A stretch of 64,000 bases of DNA from Branchiostoma floridae (GCF_000003815.2 NC_049993.1:18406978-18470977), one strand, 5' to 3'. Shown: positions 27,301 to 41,400, counted from the first letter of the stretch. Made by a program: numbers and translations. Notes: generated by a model from the sequence alone, not told the origin.

Positions 27301-29390
27301 GGTGCGCTCCCACTGCACTTGTGTCAAGCTTGCGTCACTGCGGGGTTCGAAAGATACTCAACGAATTTATTTTGGAGATAAAGAACTATTTTTTCTTCTT
27401 TTGGTGCATTTTGGCGTCTTCTAAGTCAAACTTGTACGCATTTGGCAATATCTAAATTATTTTTAAAAAACGGAGAAAATAACAAAACAGTGACGCAGTG
27501 AACGAACACCACAGTGACGCAAGCTTGGCACAAGTGCGGTGGGAGCGCACATTAACTTTGTCACAAGTTTCCTTGAACCCACTTTCTGTTTTTCCAGCAT
27601 CACTGACCTGGATTGCCACGAGTACCACAACGTCACCTACCAATGGAGGGTTCGCGAAGCGATAACGGAGGACTCTACTGTTCTCATGAACCGCATAAGC
27701 GGCGGCTCAAGGCACGAAAACAGATATATACGCATGCTTGAGCCTAACATATGCATGCTGATGATAATAATTATTGAGCCTTCAGTACCCCCCCCCCCCC
27801 CTTACGAGCCAGTACGGGCGACACCTGTGCCCCGTATAGTTTAAGTGGTAAGTACTGCCTCCGTACAAAATCGTACGGAATCCAGCGGATTTGGGAGCAC
27901 ACAGACACGCCGTAGAACTCTACGTGCATATAGAAATTTCTTTGCCATCGGGCTGCGGATTCGCCCCTTCTCCGTCCCCGTACGAACCAGTACGGACGAC
28001 GCGCGTGCCTCGTACAGTGAGTGAGGAAACCGTACGTAAGCAACTTTACTTTTAATTAGTTGCTGTACTGTTGCTTTGCTGTCGCAGAGTTGCTTCCTTT
28101 CTTTCAGGTTTTCGTGTCATGGTCACGAAAGGGCAAATGTGTCTCTTCCGTGGCCTTGTTTATTCCTTTCCGCGTGTACTTTTTCCTTGATTTTTTTCGT
28201 GTTCCCTTTATTTAATTTCCTTACCACTATGATCATTTTGGCGCGTTCCTTTATTTGAAGATGCTTTGTTACCTGCCGACCTAGTCTCTTGACCTCCAGG
28301 TCGTTGGGGGGCAAGGTAGTCATGAAGATAGAGAGATCCAGACCAGTCTTTAGCTTGCCAGGGTCGGCCTTTCCTGCAGACGGCGGAAGGCACATTGTTG
28401 CATTTTTTCTTAATCGTTCATGTATCAGATGTTTAACGTTTCGCTTTTTTTGCTACTGTAGATACAACGCTATCGTTATGAACGACGCCTCTTTCACCAT
28501 TCCGCGCAACACGCTCACTGGAAAGTACCTGTTGGTGCTGTTCGTCTCTGTGACGTATGGTGAAAACAATGACGTCACCACGGCAACAGTATCGACATGG
28601 ATTGAGATAGAACAATCGAAACCCCGTCTTCTGATCATCGGGGGCTCAAAAAGGTACGTTCGTATTTGACACAGGTGACTTGTTAGTTAATTATTTCTTT
28701 AAGAATCATGAGTATATACTGTGCTTCAAGCTGTTACGGTTTTGGGTCAGTACCTCGACTGTTCCAAGATCTACTAGCTAGTTACCAAACGTGCTAAGCC
28801 ATCTCCCCTGTTCTTACACATGGAAATCGACCTATTTGTAAGTTGACTATACACCTGTTTCGCCGTCCCTTCCTCTATGTGATAAAGCCAACGAAATATA
28901 AAAAAATGAATTAGAATAGAATAAGATCAAATAAGATCATATGAATTTAGAATAAAATAAGATTAAATAAATAAATAATAAAATATATGAATGAATGAAA
29001 ACAGACTAAAGAATGGAATAGAATAGAATGAAGCAGAATAGACTAGAATAGAATAGAATAGAATAGAATAGAATAGAATAGAATAGAATAGAATAGAATA
29101 GAATAGAATAGAATAGAATAGAATAGAATAGAATAGAATAAAAAGATAAACTTCCGATTGATGTTTTTATATTTCTGTTGTCTAGGTCCCAAAGTGGTGG
29201 CCACCTGATGAGTGAATCTCCTGACGCGGATGTGCATGATCCTTCAGGGATTGTGTCTCCAACTACGTACAATGAGCCGTGGATCTGGACATGTCGGCTT
29301 CCTGGCGGTAAACCAACAAGAGTTCGAAAACCTCATATCTCCATGAAATAGTCTGATTATCTCACACATAAACACACGCACACACGCACG

Positions 29391-29471
<81 letters not shown>

Positions 29472-32400
29472 ACACACACACACATACACACACACACACA
29501 CACACACAGATACACACACATGTTTCGTATTCAATACATAGATGACATGAGAAGAAGCAAATATTCAATACAGGAATTATGATGTATTGATTCATGCACG
29601 AATTTAAAACTATCTGTGGTAGCTTCAATGTTTAACCGCTACGGCCGCGTGGCGCGTTGGGTGCACCCGTTCCATCAAACTCGGAAGTTAAGCAACGCGC
29701 GGTCCGGACAGTCCTTCGATGGGAGTCCCCCAACCAAGGACGACCGGATTGCTGTAGCCGGACCAAGCATGGTCATTCCACGAAATCGTCTTCCGGGAGG
29801 GACGTAAAACGGGGGTCCCGTGCTCGAGGAGGTGCCCCGACCACGTTAAACAGCCTCATTACTAATTGGGTACCTACTGGCTGGCAAAATACACCAGATG
29901 ATTATTATTATTAACTAGAAAGGCCGACATTTGCTTAAGAGCAAATACAGCATATTTCAGCCATACCCCTTCCCACGCAACATTGGTCTGTTCCAAATCA
30001 CCCCTGCGCAAAAATGGAACATCCTCTTAACAGTACATTATCCCCCAAAGTGGACTGGTATTGTGAATTGATTCCAAATAAAAACAGAGCTTGCTTCTAT
30101 TTTTCAGAAAATGACAATAATCACACCTTCCATTCAGAAAATTTTCATCATGACTGAAAATTGTTGAATGACTTCATGTAATGTCATTAACAATTTTCAG
30201 TACGATAACTAGGTGTAAGTTTAAAAAAAGTATAAGCTCCTTGTGATGTGGGTACATTTTTATTGCAGTGAACTTTTTTTATTCAAGTAGGGCATACGAT
30301 TTGATAATTATCAAGCAGGTGCAGGTACTGTAGGAGCGTTTGTTTTCTTCAAGCTGTAAAACTGTTAAACTGTTTTACTTTGTATGCAATCAGCCATCGA
30401 GCCTATTCTTATTTTAGTTTAACAACTTCCTGCCAGACCCGGAAGATACGATTGAACCTTGTTCGAGGATTTATTTTCGTCTGTCTGGTCAGCCTGTTCA
30501 TACCCTGGCACTGAGAGTGTTTTATTGGGCTGAAACTCTGGCAGTTTAAAGTTACTTACAATTTAAATGTTCAAAGTTTATGTCAAACAACAACAGCACT
30601 AGGAATTAATGTTTTCCGACGGTTGAACAGACAAGTCACGTGTCCCCCTACCCTGATGCTTATCCCTCTGACCCCATTTACCCTCTGACCTTTCCCCCAT
30701 CTCCCATGTAGGTCATTCGTGGCTCCTCCTTCACTGAGTACGGTCATATTTCCCACCCAACCCTACCCCCACTTATCTAAGTTCAAGACGCTCATGTTGT
30801 TAATTATACTGTATGGTCTGTTTCTGCTATAGCTTCTGAGCTCAGTTGTATCTTAACCTAGTCTCTATGCAATCTTGAGAGAGATCAAACCCTTACGCTA
30901 TTGTTTGTGCTCACAGAGTGACCGCTTGTGGGATTCAGTACATGTGTGTGTAAAGTTGAGCCCCTGTGTGGCGCATGCTGAGCTCGTGTACGTTCTGTTA
31001 TGACTTAAAGCTTGATATGCAAGTATGCAACTTAGACCTACTGCCTTTTTAGTACTGTATATAGCAAAGTCGCTGTGTTGTTCAGGCTGTTGTGTAAGCG
31101 TCATTGTGAGTTATTCTCCCTCTTAGCTGATGTTCAAGTATCTGCGTTAATTATTCATCGCCTATGTCGTTGATTTTGCAACATTGTTATGGCAACATTT
31201 GGAACCAGGATAACGGTCGCCACCTCGTAGCAAGACCGCTTGGCGTAGTAGATATGAGAACAATTATGTATAAACAGAAGTTGTTAACACTGATGAACCG
31301 ATGTGTAAAACAGATGTCGTCCTGTTGTTGAGTCGGATGAACAAATAAATGCCCGACCGGTGACGGTGAGCTCACTACCGTGACGGTGAGCTCACTACCC
31401 TAACGGTGTGTGTACTTGTCTGTGAAATAGTCGGAAAAGATAGTTCTCTTCGGAGCTTGCGAAGAAGAGAACAAATAGTTCTCTTCGGAGCTTGCGAAGA
31501 AGAGAACACATACATTTGCTCTGGAGAAAATACAGCAGTTTTCGCAAGTTCCAGTCCAGTGATAGAAATGTGGCCACTAAAGACAGGTGGTCACTATAGA
31601 GAAAATGCTGATCTATTGACTAGGAGCCATACGTTACACATGATTTCAGTATACTGATCATTAATCATATAAACATTGCACAGGTAAGCCAATTGTTTAG
31701 ATGTACAATTAAGTTCAAATAATTCTGAAGAGAAATATTGATGAGAAAATAATCATTCTCGCCACTGTCTAACTTATAATTACGTATCAAAACTAAACGC
31801 AGATTTTCTAACTAACGCACCTTTCGCCGACTTCATCAAAGGACCGCCGGCTATCAATCAAACACGGCTGTTGATTAGACTTAGAGTTTCAAACAGTCAT
31901 GTGCTGTGTGCCAGTTGACAGCGAACTTCATGCTACGTGATGTTTTACATTGCTTGGACCTTCTTTCCTACAGCGGTGCTTCTACAAAATATTTAGACTG
32001 TAACACTGAGTCCCACATGTTTTATAGAATAGAATTTGACGCAGAACAGCGTTTTTTGCTGGGTATTTTTCTTGAAACATGTCCATGGGAATATCAGCGA
32101 GGCGGCGACGTAGGGATATCAGACCGTCAATAAAAGTCGCACGGCGGCTAACGGCGCAGCGAAGATACTAGCGCTATAAATAAGCGCTTCAACTAAGGAT
32201 GGCAACCCGTACAATATTTTTGTATACTGTTGAGCTAAGTAAAGTTTGTTGTTTATAAGGTTTTAGTTGTCTTTGAAGCTTTGACCCGAAATATTTTAAA
32301 GTCAAACTGCTGAAGAGAAGTAAGTGACTGCTACGATTATCGTAGATATGGCCCTAAAAAAACTGATAAAAGAAGCCTTCTCAATAGTCTAAAATGCAAG

Positions 32401-35400
32401 AGCTTCCGGGGGGGCTTCGCCCACCTGGGTCCCCCCCAAACAGTGGCCCTGCCCCTGGACCCCGCCAGGGACATTCGGCGGCCCCCGGACCCCTGTCCGA
32501 CGCTTTGAAAAAATCCTGGCGAGAAGTCTGTACGGCCTGAGTCTTCAAGTTAACGTATTGTGTGGTCCCGCTTATGAATATTAATTAGCCTTCGCTTTCC
32601 TCTTCGCTGATTGGCTGAACCATTAATTGAATTTACTCTTCCTGCCGGCTAGATGCAGGTGCAGATGTCGGCTCTGTGGGGTGAACGTCCGAAAGGTCAT
32701 GGCATGGAGAACGAAAGAAAACCAATTTCCCCTAAAAAAAGTGCTGTAATTAAGCCTTTTACAGTACTTTATGCCAAAAATTTTACTTGGATCATTTTAC
32801 CAACTATCTTATGCCTATCTATACCAAATGTTACTCATACCAGGGTACAGGGGTGCAAAATATACCGTTATAAGACCGTCAACAACAGTCGCACGGAGCT
32901 AACAGCGCAGCGAAAATACCATCGCTAGCGTTTCAACTTCGGATAACAAGTTATAAGTACTGTTGAACTCAGTAACGTTAAAGTTTGTTTTTAGTTGCCT
33001 TTGACGGTTTGACCTGAAATAGTGTTACGCTAAACTCCTGAAGAGAAGTTAAGTTACTGCTGCGATTATCATAGATATGCCCCTAAGAACTGATACAATA
33101 TAAAGCCTTCTGAATAGTCTAAAATGCGAGAGCCTTAGGCGGGCTTCGCTCCCCCTGGCGGGAACACTGCTATATACGGGATCATGAGGCCCCGCTTATG
33201 AATATTAATTAGCCTTTGGCCTCCACTTCGCTGATTGGCTAGGTCTTTGATTCAATTAACTCTCCGGCTGACGCGCACAGGTGTGGCTCTGTGCGGGGTC
33301 ACGGAAGGTCACGTCAGGAGGCAAAAAGAAAACAAATTTCCCCTCAGAAAAGTGCCAAAATTAATCATTTTAAAGTTGTTTATGTCAAAAATTTTACTTG
33401 AATCTTGTTATCAAGTATCTAATGCCTATCTATACCAAATTTCAGGTCATTTAATTGTAATACCAGGGTACAGGAGCCAAAAGTGTCCTTTTTTGGTAAA
33501 AAATTGGCCAAAAATCGCAAAAATAAGCATTTTGTTGCACTGTACACCAAAAGTGTTATTGAGTTTATATGAAGGGATTATCAAGGCACATCTGTGTCAA
33601 ATTTCAGCTCATTCGGTTGCCATACCAAGGTACAGGAGCCAAAAGTGTCCTTTTTTGGTAAAAAATTGGTAAAAAAATCGCAAAAATAAGCATTTTGTTG
33701 TACTGTACACCAAAAGTATTATTGAATTTATATGAGGGCATTATCAAGGCACATCTCTGTCAAATTTCAGCTCATTTGGTTGTAATACCAGGGTACAGGG
33801 GCCAAAAGTGTCCTATTTTGGTCAAAAATTGGTAAAAAAATCGCAAAAATAAGCATTTTGTTGTACTGTACACCAAAAGTGTTATCGAATTTATATGGGG
33901 GCATTATCAAGGCACATCTCTGTCAAATTTCAGCTCATTTGGTTGTAATACCAGGGTACAGGGGCCAAAATATACAGTTTTGGTCTAAAATTGACCAAAA
34001 AATCTCAATAAAATCATTTTAGAGGCAGATATGAAAAAAATGGGAAAAAAGCATCAAGGTATTGGCCCACTCTACCCCTGTGCCGAATTTCAGGTCATTC
34101 GGTCCAGGAACGGCGGAGATGAATCACTTTGAAGATTTGACAGGAGAAAGAAAGAAAGAAAGAAAGAAAGAAACATTACGAATACAATATATTTCACCAT
34201 ACTATGTATGGCTGAAATATAATCAAAAAGCATGGCGGAAGCTAATGACGTGAGAGTCACGTGGGTGCAGATATCCCGTGTCATCATTGTTTTAGTATAA
34301 CCTGAATAAGACCATGAGCATAAAGTTAAATGACAAAATATACATAAACCTTCTGCTGCGATTTTACGGCCACACACCAGGTGGCGCACATGCCATGATG
34401 ACAATCCATGGGTTCTTCAGTTATGCTGACCATGAATATCCGGAAACACAGACAGCGAGAGAGACCGCAACCAGACACACGGACAAATAAAAACAACACC
34501 TCCACTTTTCACTGAGGTAATGTGGCATAACTGCCTGTGTTTTAGGGAGCGATTGTGACCAGGTGTTTGAGGTGCGCAGGGAAATGCAAAGCTCAGGCTT
34601 TGAACGTCCTAAAAATGACATCATCTACAACAGGACACCTAGCCGGGAAGGGAAGGCGACGTCGGGAACATTCATCATGCGAGTTGAATTTAGTGGCAGA
34701 TTTAACTCCAGAAAAGTCTCCTACACCCCTTATGAGCAAGAAGTCACTCTTATCCCTGCAGGCCTTCCAACCTGCAGAATCAGGTAAGATTTATTCTATT
34801 CATCCTCCTAACGCCCGGTCCCCAACGGCATTAGCCTATGGGGCCCTGCTATTTCATGCCCTATCAGTGGTTATTATGATTGTCGCCACAAACCAGCTGT
34901 CAACCAATCAGAGAATATGCTTTTCTTTGGCTTTTTGTTGTCGCAAGCTGTCTCGCAAAGGCCGCTGGGAAGCTATCAGCCAATCATGTTACGTATTACA
35001 TGGCTCCATCCTCCTACGCCCGATCCCCAACGGCTGACTGCCCATATAAGGACAATCTCATTAATATTCATAAGCAAGGCGCCCTAATAACTGAATTCTG
35101 TGGCTGAGTTGTCAGGGGTGATATCGCTAGGCTTTGCACTTTGTTTAACTGTAATATCCAACACACAAATTGGACTCATACCAATTTTTGATTGAACAGC
35201 ACCAGTTTTTGTCAAGGAATGAACAATCCACTGCTGTCACGTTATGCAGTTAAAGCACGTGACTCAGTAAGCAGAGCTTTACAACCATCCCTGAACAGAG
35301 ACAGAGCTTTACAACCATCCCTGAACAGAGACGGTGGGCGCCATAGACTTCCTGTAACCTATGATCCACTGCTTACGTGTTCGATCTACAGAACGTGGCG

Positions 35401-38400
35401 TCACGACAGCAGTGGATTTTTCATTCCTTGACAAAGACTGGTGATGTTCAGTCGAAATTTTGGGTGAGTCCAATTTTTGTGATAAAGGGGTCTGACAAAG
35501 GGGTCTGCCTATACTCTCCAAACAGAGGTTAGGATCCGCCTTTTTCTCGACGTTTGCTAGGCGTTTCTCTCGGGCTTTCTATTTTGTACTGGTTTCTTAA
35601 TGTAGGACTAGTTAAGGTGCACTCTCACTTATGAAAATTATTTAAAAAACGGAGAAAATAACAAAACTGTGACGCAGTGAACGAACAGATTTGTTATTTT
35701 CTCCGATTTTTAAAAATAATTTAGATATTGCGTAATACGTAAAAGTCTGACTTTAGAAGACGACAAAATGCGGTAACGCAAGCTTGACGCAAGTGCAGTG
35801 AGAGTGCACTTTTTAGTAGTTGGCTTCTTATTTGTAAATCATCCATTTCAAATGTTGATTTTAAATGTGAGTTTGTTTACATATAGATAAAGATGTCAAC
35901 CCCCGCAACATATTAACCTTGGTAAAAGAACTAAAACGTTTTGTTTGAGTTTGAGTTCATCTGCATTGATGATCTCAAAAATTTACCTATACTATGCCCG
36001 CCCTACCGAGTATGCGGCCCCTGTTTCATTCATTCTCTTCGAAGCTGGTTGCCAGCCACACGTAATGAAGTTCACAATAGGGGTTTAAAACGAGGGCTCG
36101 AGCTTAGCATACCTTTTCCAGATATGATAGGTACATAAACAGTGCCATTTCATACCTGAACATACTCTTAAATACAAGTACTGATTTATTGTTTTTTCAA
36201 TATTGCTAATTTTAGCCTGTGTGAAACGATTTTATGTTGCATATGTTAATGTTTATATTTTAAGACAAAAACTAACGTCATTCAGCCAGTTTTACAGCAC
36301 ATGTAATGTTGTTAAATAATATGTACGTATATATGTATGTATGTCTGAATAATAATCACTGTTACAATCTGATATCAGATGCGACAAAACAGACAACTGT
36401 GACTACCTGGCCACCAAGTTTGACCAGAGACTCAGGCTGTGGACAGAGTGTCACATGATCACCAGCACGCGAGATCGAAGAGTTTATCCACGGAAGCTGG
36501 GACCGGAGTACTCCTACCACTGGAGCCTGAAACAGTTCCCGGAGGAGTTCAGCGGCGGTGGTCTGGAGAACAACACTCTGACAGGCCTGGATCAGTCGGA
36601 ACTCATCGTCAAAAGCAATGTGTTCACTGTAAGAGCATTTTCTTTTGTTCTGATGACCTTCACATGCTCATTGTCACGTATTACACTGTGGTAGAAACGG
36701 ACAGCGATTTGGACAGGAAAACGTGGTCCGTCAGCATACGGTCAGCTCGCGCCTCCAGTAAAGAGGGACGTGCCTCATTCATTCCGCTAGTCATTCGTTC
36801 ATTCAGCTAGTCAGCTTTCTTTATTCCTTCCTTCATTCAATAATTCAGCTAGTCATTCATTCAGCTAGTCATTCTTTCAGCTAGTCATTCATTCAGCTAG
36901 TCATTCCTTCAGCTAGTCATTCATTCAGCTAGTCATTCATTCAGCTAGTCATTCATTCATTAAGCTAGTCATTCATTCAGCTAGTCATTCATTCAGCTAG
37001 TCATTCATTCAGCTAGTCATTCATTCAGCTAGCTATTCATTCATTCATTCATTCATTCATTCAGCTAGTTATCCGTTCATTCATTTAGCTAGCTATTCAT
37101 TCATTCATGCATTCATTCATTCATTCATTCATTCATTCATTCATTCATTCATTCATTCATTCATTCATTCATTCATTCATTCATTCATTCATTCATTCAT
37201 TCATTCATTCAGCTAGTTCCTGTAAAACAAAGCTGAATATTATGTTCCCTATCCCCTTTCCTCCAGGTTCCAGGAGAGTACATCATACGGCTGGACATCC
37301 TGACAAACGGTACTCTCTGCACCTCCGGCAACTGCAGCTATGCAGAGTGGAAGTTCACCATCCCGGTTCCGCCTGCCAACGCGCGTCAACCCGTCTGTAC
37401 TGGAGACTTACCGGTACCGCTGTCATCGGGTAAGGGCTGTTTACATCAATTTTAGGGGGAAATGTATGAAAAATGCGCACATTTGAGAGGTACAGGTACG
37501 AGTACTTCAAATAATCGAATTTGCGGTATCCATATCTCGCCATACTGTTATCGTCCAACGTCCAGGTAATATGTAATCATGTGATAGCTTGGTAACTTAC
37601 TTTTGTTTCACTCCAAATGTAAAAAAAATTGAATTGAACTTTGCAGGAGACGTACATTTTTGTCTTCCAAAATGCCCCAATTAAGCGATCTTCCGACGAT
37701 CGCACGACCTATGTGAGCGCGCCTACATGTTCTGTTTTTACAGTCGAATGTAACAGAACACAGCCATACAGCAACCTAGACGCTTCGTGGACGGGAGAGG
37801 GCTGTGAATGCCGGGAAGTCTCCAACCTTTGTACCGCAGGCCCGATGGAGGGAATCGCCCTGACCACCAGATTCGACTTGAGCTGTCTCGGTAGGGTCAT
37901 GTCAAGTTTTTTTTTTTTTTTTTTTACTCAATGGTCACCACGTAACAAGGCCTGAAGGCCACTCAAGGTTACGGGTTACATGATTATAACTGTAACAGCA
38001 ACTCTTCGCCCTAGGTCAGAAACATCATGATTGAGACTAGCCCAATTGCTCACTATGAGTGAGGACTAACTGACCCAATAGGCGAAACAGGGGTTACGAA
38101 GGCTGCTCGGGAGATTCCCTACCCCTATTTTGGCCGGAATGGTTTGATCCGCTCATGTTCGCACATGATGTGGCGGGTTCTTTCACGTGCTTGGGTTGTT
38201 GCTCTCCCCGAACACGGGACCTCCATCAGAAGGCAGCCCAAGCCGAAGCTAGGTACTCATTTTCACCTGAGCAAAGTGAGGAAAGCCTTTCCCAAGGGCA
38301 CAAGATCAGCAATAATCCACCTCGTTAACAGATATCCCCTCACAGTCATGGTCACGTTCTGCAGCTGCATTCATTTCTTTCACTGTGTCTTGCATCTTGC

Positions 38401-41400
38401 GAGCTTCCTTAGGTTCTGTTCTCTGGTAGAAGAACATCTTCCTCTGAGCTTGAGTTCTGCCTTCAGAGTAATGTGCAGATCTTGATGTTCGCCCTGTCTT
38501 GGGCATTGTATGTGCTGTAGCAAAATTAAGATTTTAGCAGAGTTTGTCTTCTGGAATTCTAAGGATGAGTCTAGACAAAGACTTCTGGCTAACGTTTGTT
38601 GAAGGCAGCTGTCGCTTGTGTTGATACAGTTTGACGTTCGATTAAACCGTGTATTTCCTGATGTTTACCACCAGACTTTGAAGGGCAAGGAGCGATTCGC
38701 TACGAGTTCTACTACAGAACACGGGCCACAGCGTCGGTCAGCACCCTGACGACTTCCGGGTTCGGACATAACAACTTATTTCAGTATGGAATGGTGAGCT
38801 TTGTAAATACATGACATCACATTGATCAGATGATCTTGCCAAACTTTTGAAATCACGCCATCGTTGGGTATAGACATCCTGGTCTGTAGATTCCAATGTA
38901 GACTAGACAATTCATTTCACACAAGTAGATCTGGTGCTCAATACAAGCCTACACAGCAGACTCTCTTTTTGTCTTTTTCCTGTGGCTCAAAATTGACTTT
39001 TGTTGGCCATTTCTTTCTGAATTGGGTCACTAAATTGGGCACTGTAGGTCCGTAGAGCAGTACAAGCGACCCAGTACAAAACGAAATTGCCATCAAACGT
39101 GTCTTATGACAATATGAGCCCAAACAAGACGACAAAGGCCCAGAGCGTCTGCTGTGGACGATAATCAACACATCGAGATACCATCATAAAGGATACATTG
39201 ATAGAGTCCATTCCGAGTCACCGAGAGGGTTTTGAAATAATATTTGTCTTAAGTTTAAACTATGTATGTCAACCTACGTCATGTATATATAAATGTTCTT
39301 TTTTAGCTTTTCATTCCTATCTTTTATGAACTTAGAAAATTGTTACTGATAAGTATCCTGTCCAAATCCACATGTATTGTCTCTGTTTTTGTCAGCAGGG
39401 TTAGTCCTTTGTAATGGCCACAGGCTAGTTGGGCAGCCCTGGCTGTGTGTTCTGAACAGCCAAACCAATAAACAAATAAATAAAAGTTTGAACTATTCTA
39501 AGTAAAAGAATATTTCAGTCACTAAAGTTCTAAATTGTTCAAACAATTAAAAATGAAAGTTTGAACATGTTTAAACCTATCTGGATATGTTGGAAACATT
39601 GGGAAAGTAATGGTACAAATATCTCTTTATCTAGACCAATTTAGAAACATCTATGTGTTTTTGTTATTGTTGGAACATGTTCTCCCATGTTCTAACAATT
39701 TGTGCCATTTTCCTCCTCCCCTTATTACCCCCATAAACCAAGCTGCTAAGCTGGGCCTTTTGTTTGGGTCTTGTATTTTTAGATTTTTTTAGTAGACACT
39801 GGTGACTTTTTTGTGAAAAGGTGGCCAGACAGACACAATTCCCTGTACTTGGCAGGGATGTGTGAATTGCACTATTCCCAGCCCACTGACCCAGTTTTAT
39901 CATATTGTTTCAATGTTCGAACATGTGATCACATGTGATCACAAATGATGAATTTATGTTGGAGCAGTTTAGAAACTGTCATAAAAAATGACTTTGATGT
40001 TAGAAATGTTTCTAACATGTATGAATACTGTAAAAAATATTTAGAACATCACGTTGATGTTATAAACAGTTCTAAACAGTTACTTATCACAATAAAGATG
40101 TTATAAATGTTTCCAAAATGTTGGAACAAAAGGCAAGAAAAACCCTCTTGGTTATGTGGAATTGACTCTAAGCCTTCCATATTGTACATTCAAATGTACA
40201 ATATGTATTTTAATTTTGTTATTGATCGTTAATTTGACCGCATCAAATTCCATTTGTCTTGCATTCTGTTATAAAGTCAAACCCAGATATAGATTAATAT
40301 ATTGACGATACTTAAATTCTTTATTTTGTCTCTTCTAACTTTGATGTCAATGTTTTGTCTCACAGTCGGGGTCACCACTTCCGTTCAAGTTACCGTCCGG
40401 TCTGGCGTCCGATGACTACAAGGTCTTCATTTTCGTGAAGATGATCGACCAGCTGGGGACGAGTAAAACAAGTGAACTGGAGCTGACGGTAAGGGCCATG
40501 TAATGACCAACCGAACAAACTATGAATATCATATGAGATGGATTTTCAAGCTTACTTTTAAAGTGATTGGTTCTTAGTAACAATCAAATTAGTTTGAAGT
40601 TTTCCGTTTACAAACCAAACAGTGGTTTAAAGTCTGGCTCCCGGATTCTTTTCAATAAGATTATTTAGTTTCCTTTTAAAAGACAAATCTTAATGTTCCT
40701 GATTTGCACCTTTTGCCAAATAATAGCAGGAACACTGCGACTTCAGTTTTGAATGGAATCTGGTGATAACCTTCGCACTATTTATTTATTCATTTCTTCC
40801 TCAAACGTACATAGGCAGGGAAATACACACATGGTATACCCTGAATTGCGTAGGTTTGTTACAAAGAAACTTATACGTGCAGAATGTCAACAAGCAAAAA
40901 TACATAATATATCAACAAACACTAAGCATAGATCCGAACTCACAGGCTGATGGTTATGCTAGGAAATAGAGTCATTATAAAGTCTGACTGCAGTGTGGAG
41001 GAACGACTGTTTCAGTCTGTCAGTTCTTGCCTTGGGGAGAGTGAACGCGTTCTTGTTCCTCAGTTGCCTACCAGTAATTGTGCGTCTTTGAGGAGGTCTT
41101 AACATGTCCTTAAAGAGCTTTACTGCAGCAGCTTCTCTCCTTTCCTTTAAGGAAGGTAAGTTGGGAACTGATCGCCTACCCCGGAGAGAGATGATACGGA
41201 GGGCCCGCGTGAGGTCGCGTGGCGCAACGACATCAGGTTTGGCTCAGAACCGAGAGGTCCTGGTTTCATGTCATGTCAATGATATTTTGTCTTCTTGTCC
41301 CGATCTCCTCACTTCACTCAGATGAGAATAAGTACCTCCTTGCTGCGAAAAAAAAAAAACACGCCACACTTACCGAGCGTAGAGATCTATTCGGTATGCG

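Noticed and set aside
29006-29272. Minus-strand frame with repeated ILFYS
   Set aside because: Translation of the AATAG microsatellite.
29244-29628. Minus-strand cysteine/valine-rich frames
   Set aside because: Translation of the CA microsatellite.
29638-29759. A functional 5S rRNA gene
   Set aside because: The match to 5S is clear but carries many substitutions, and it continues into a SINE body with an ATT tail, so it is a retroposon head.
34062-34253. Basic RKERKKE protein-like frame, also near 12182-12367
   Set aside because: Created by the GAAA simple repeat in a dispersed repeat tail.
35440-35465. Hammerhead ribozyme core (CTGGTGA followed by CGAAA) in the right arm of the ATTGGACTCA element
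   Set aside because: The segment between the two core motifs does not form a stem II, and the first closing pair would be a mismatch.
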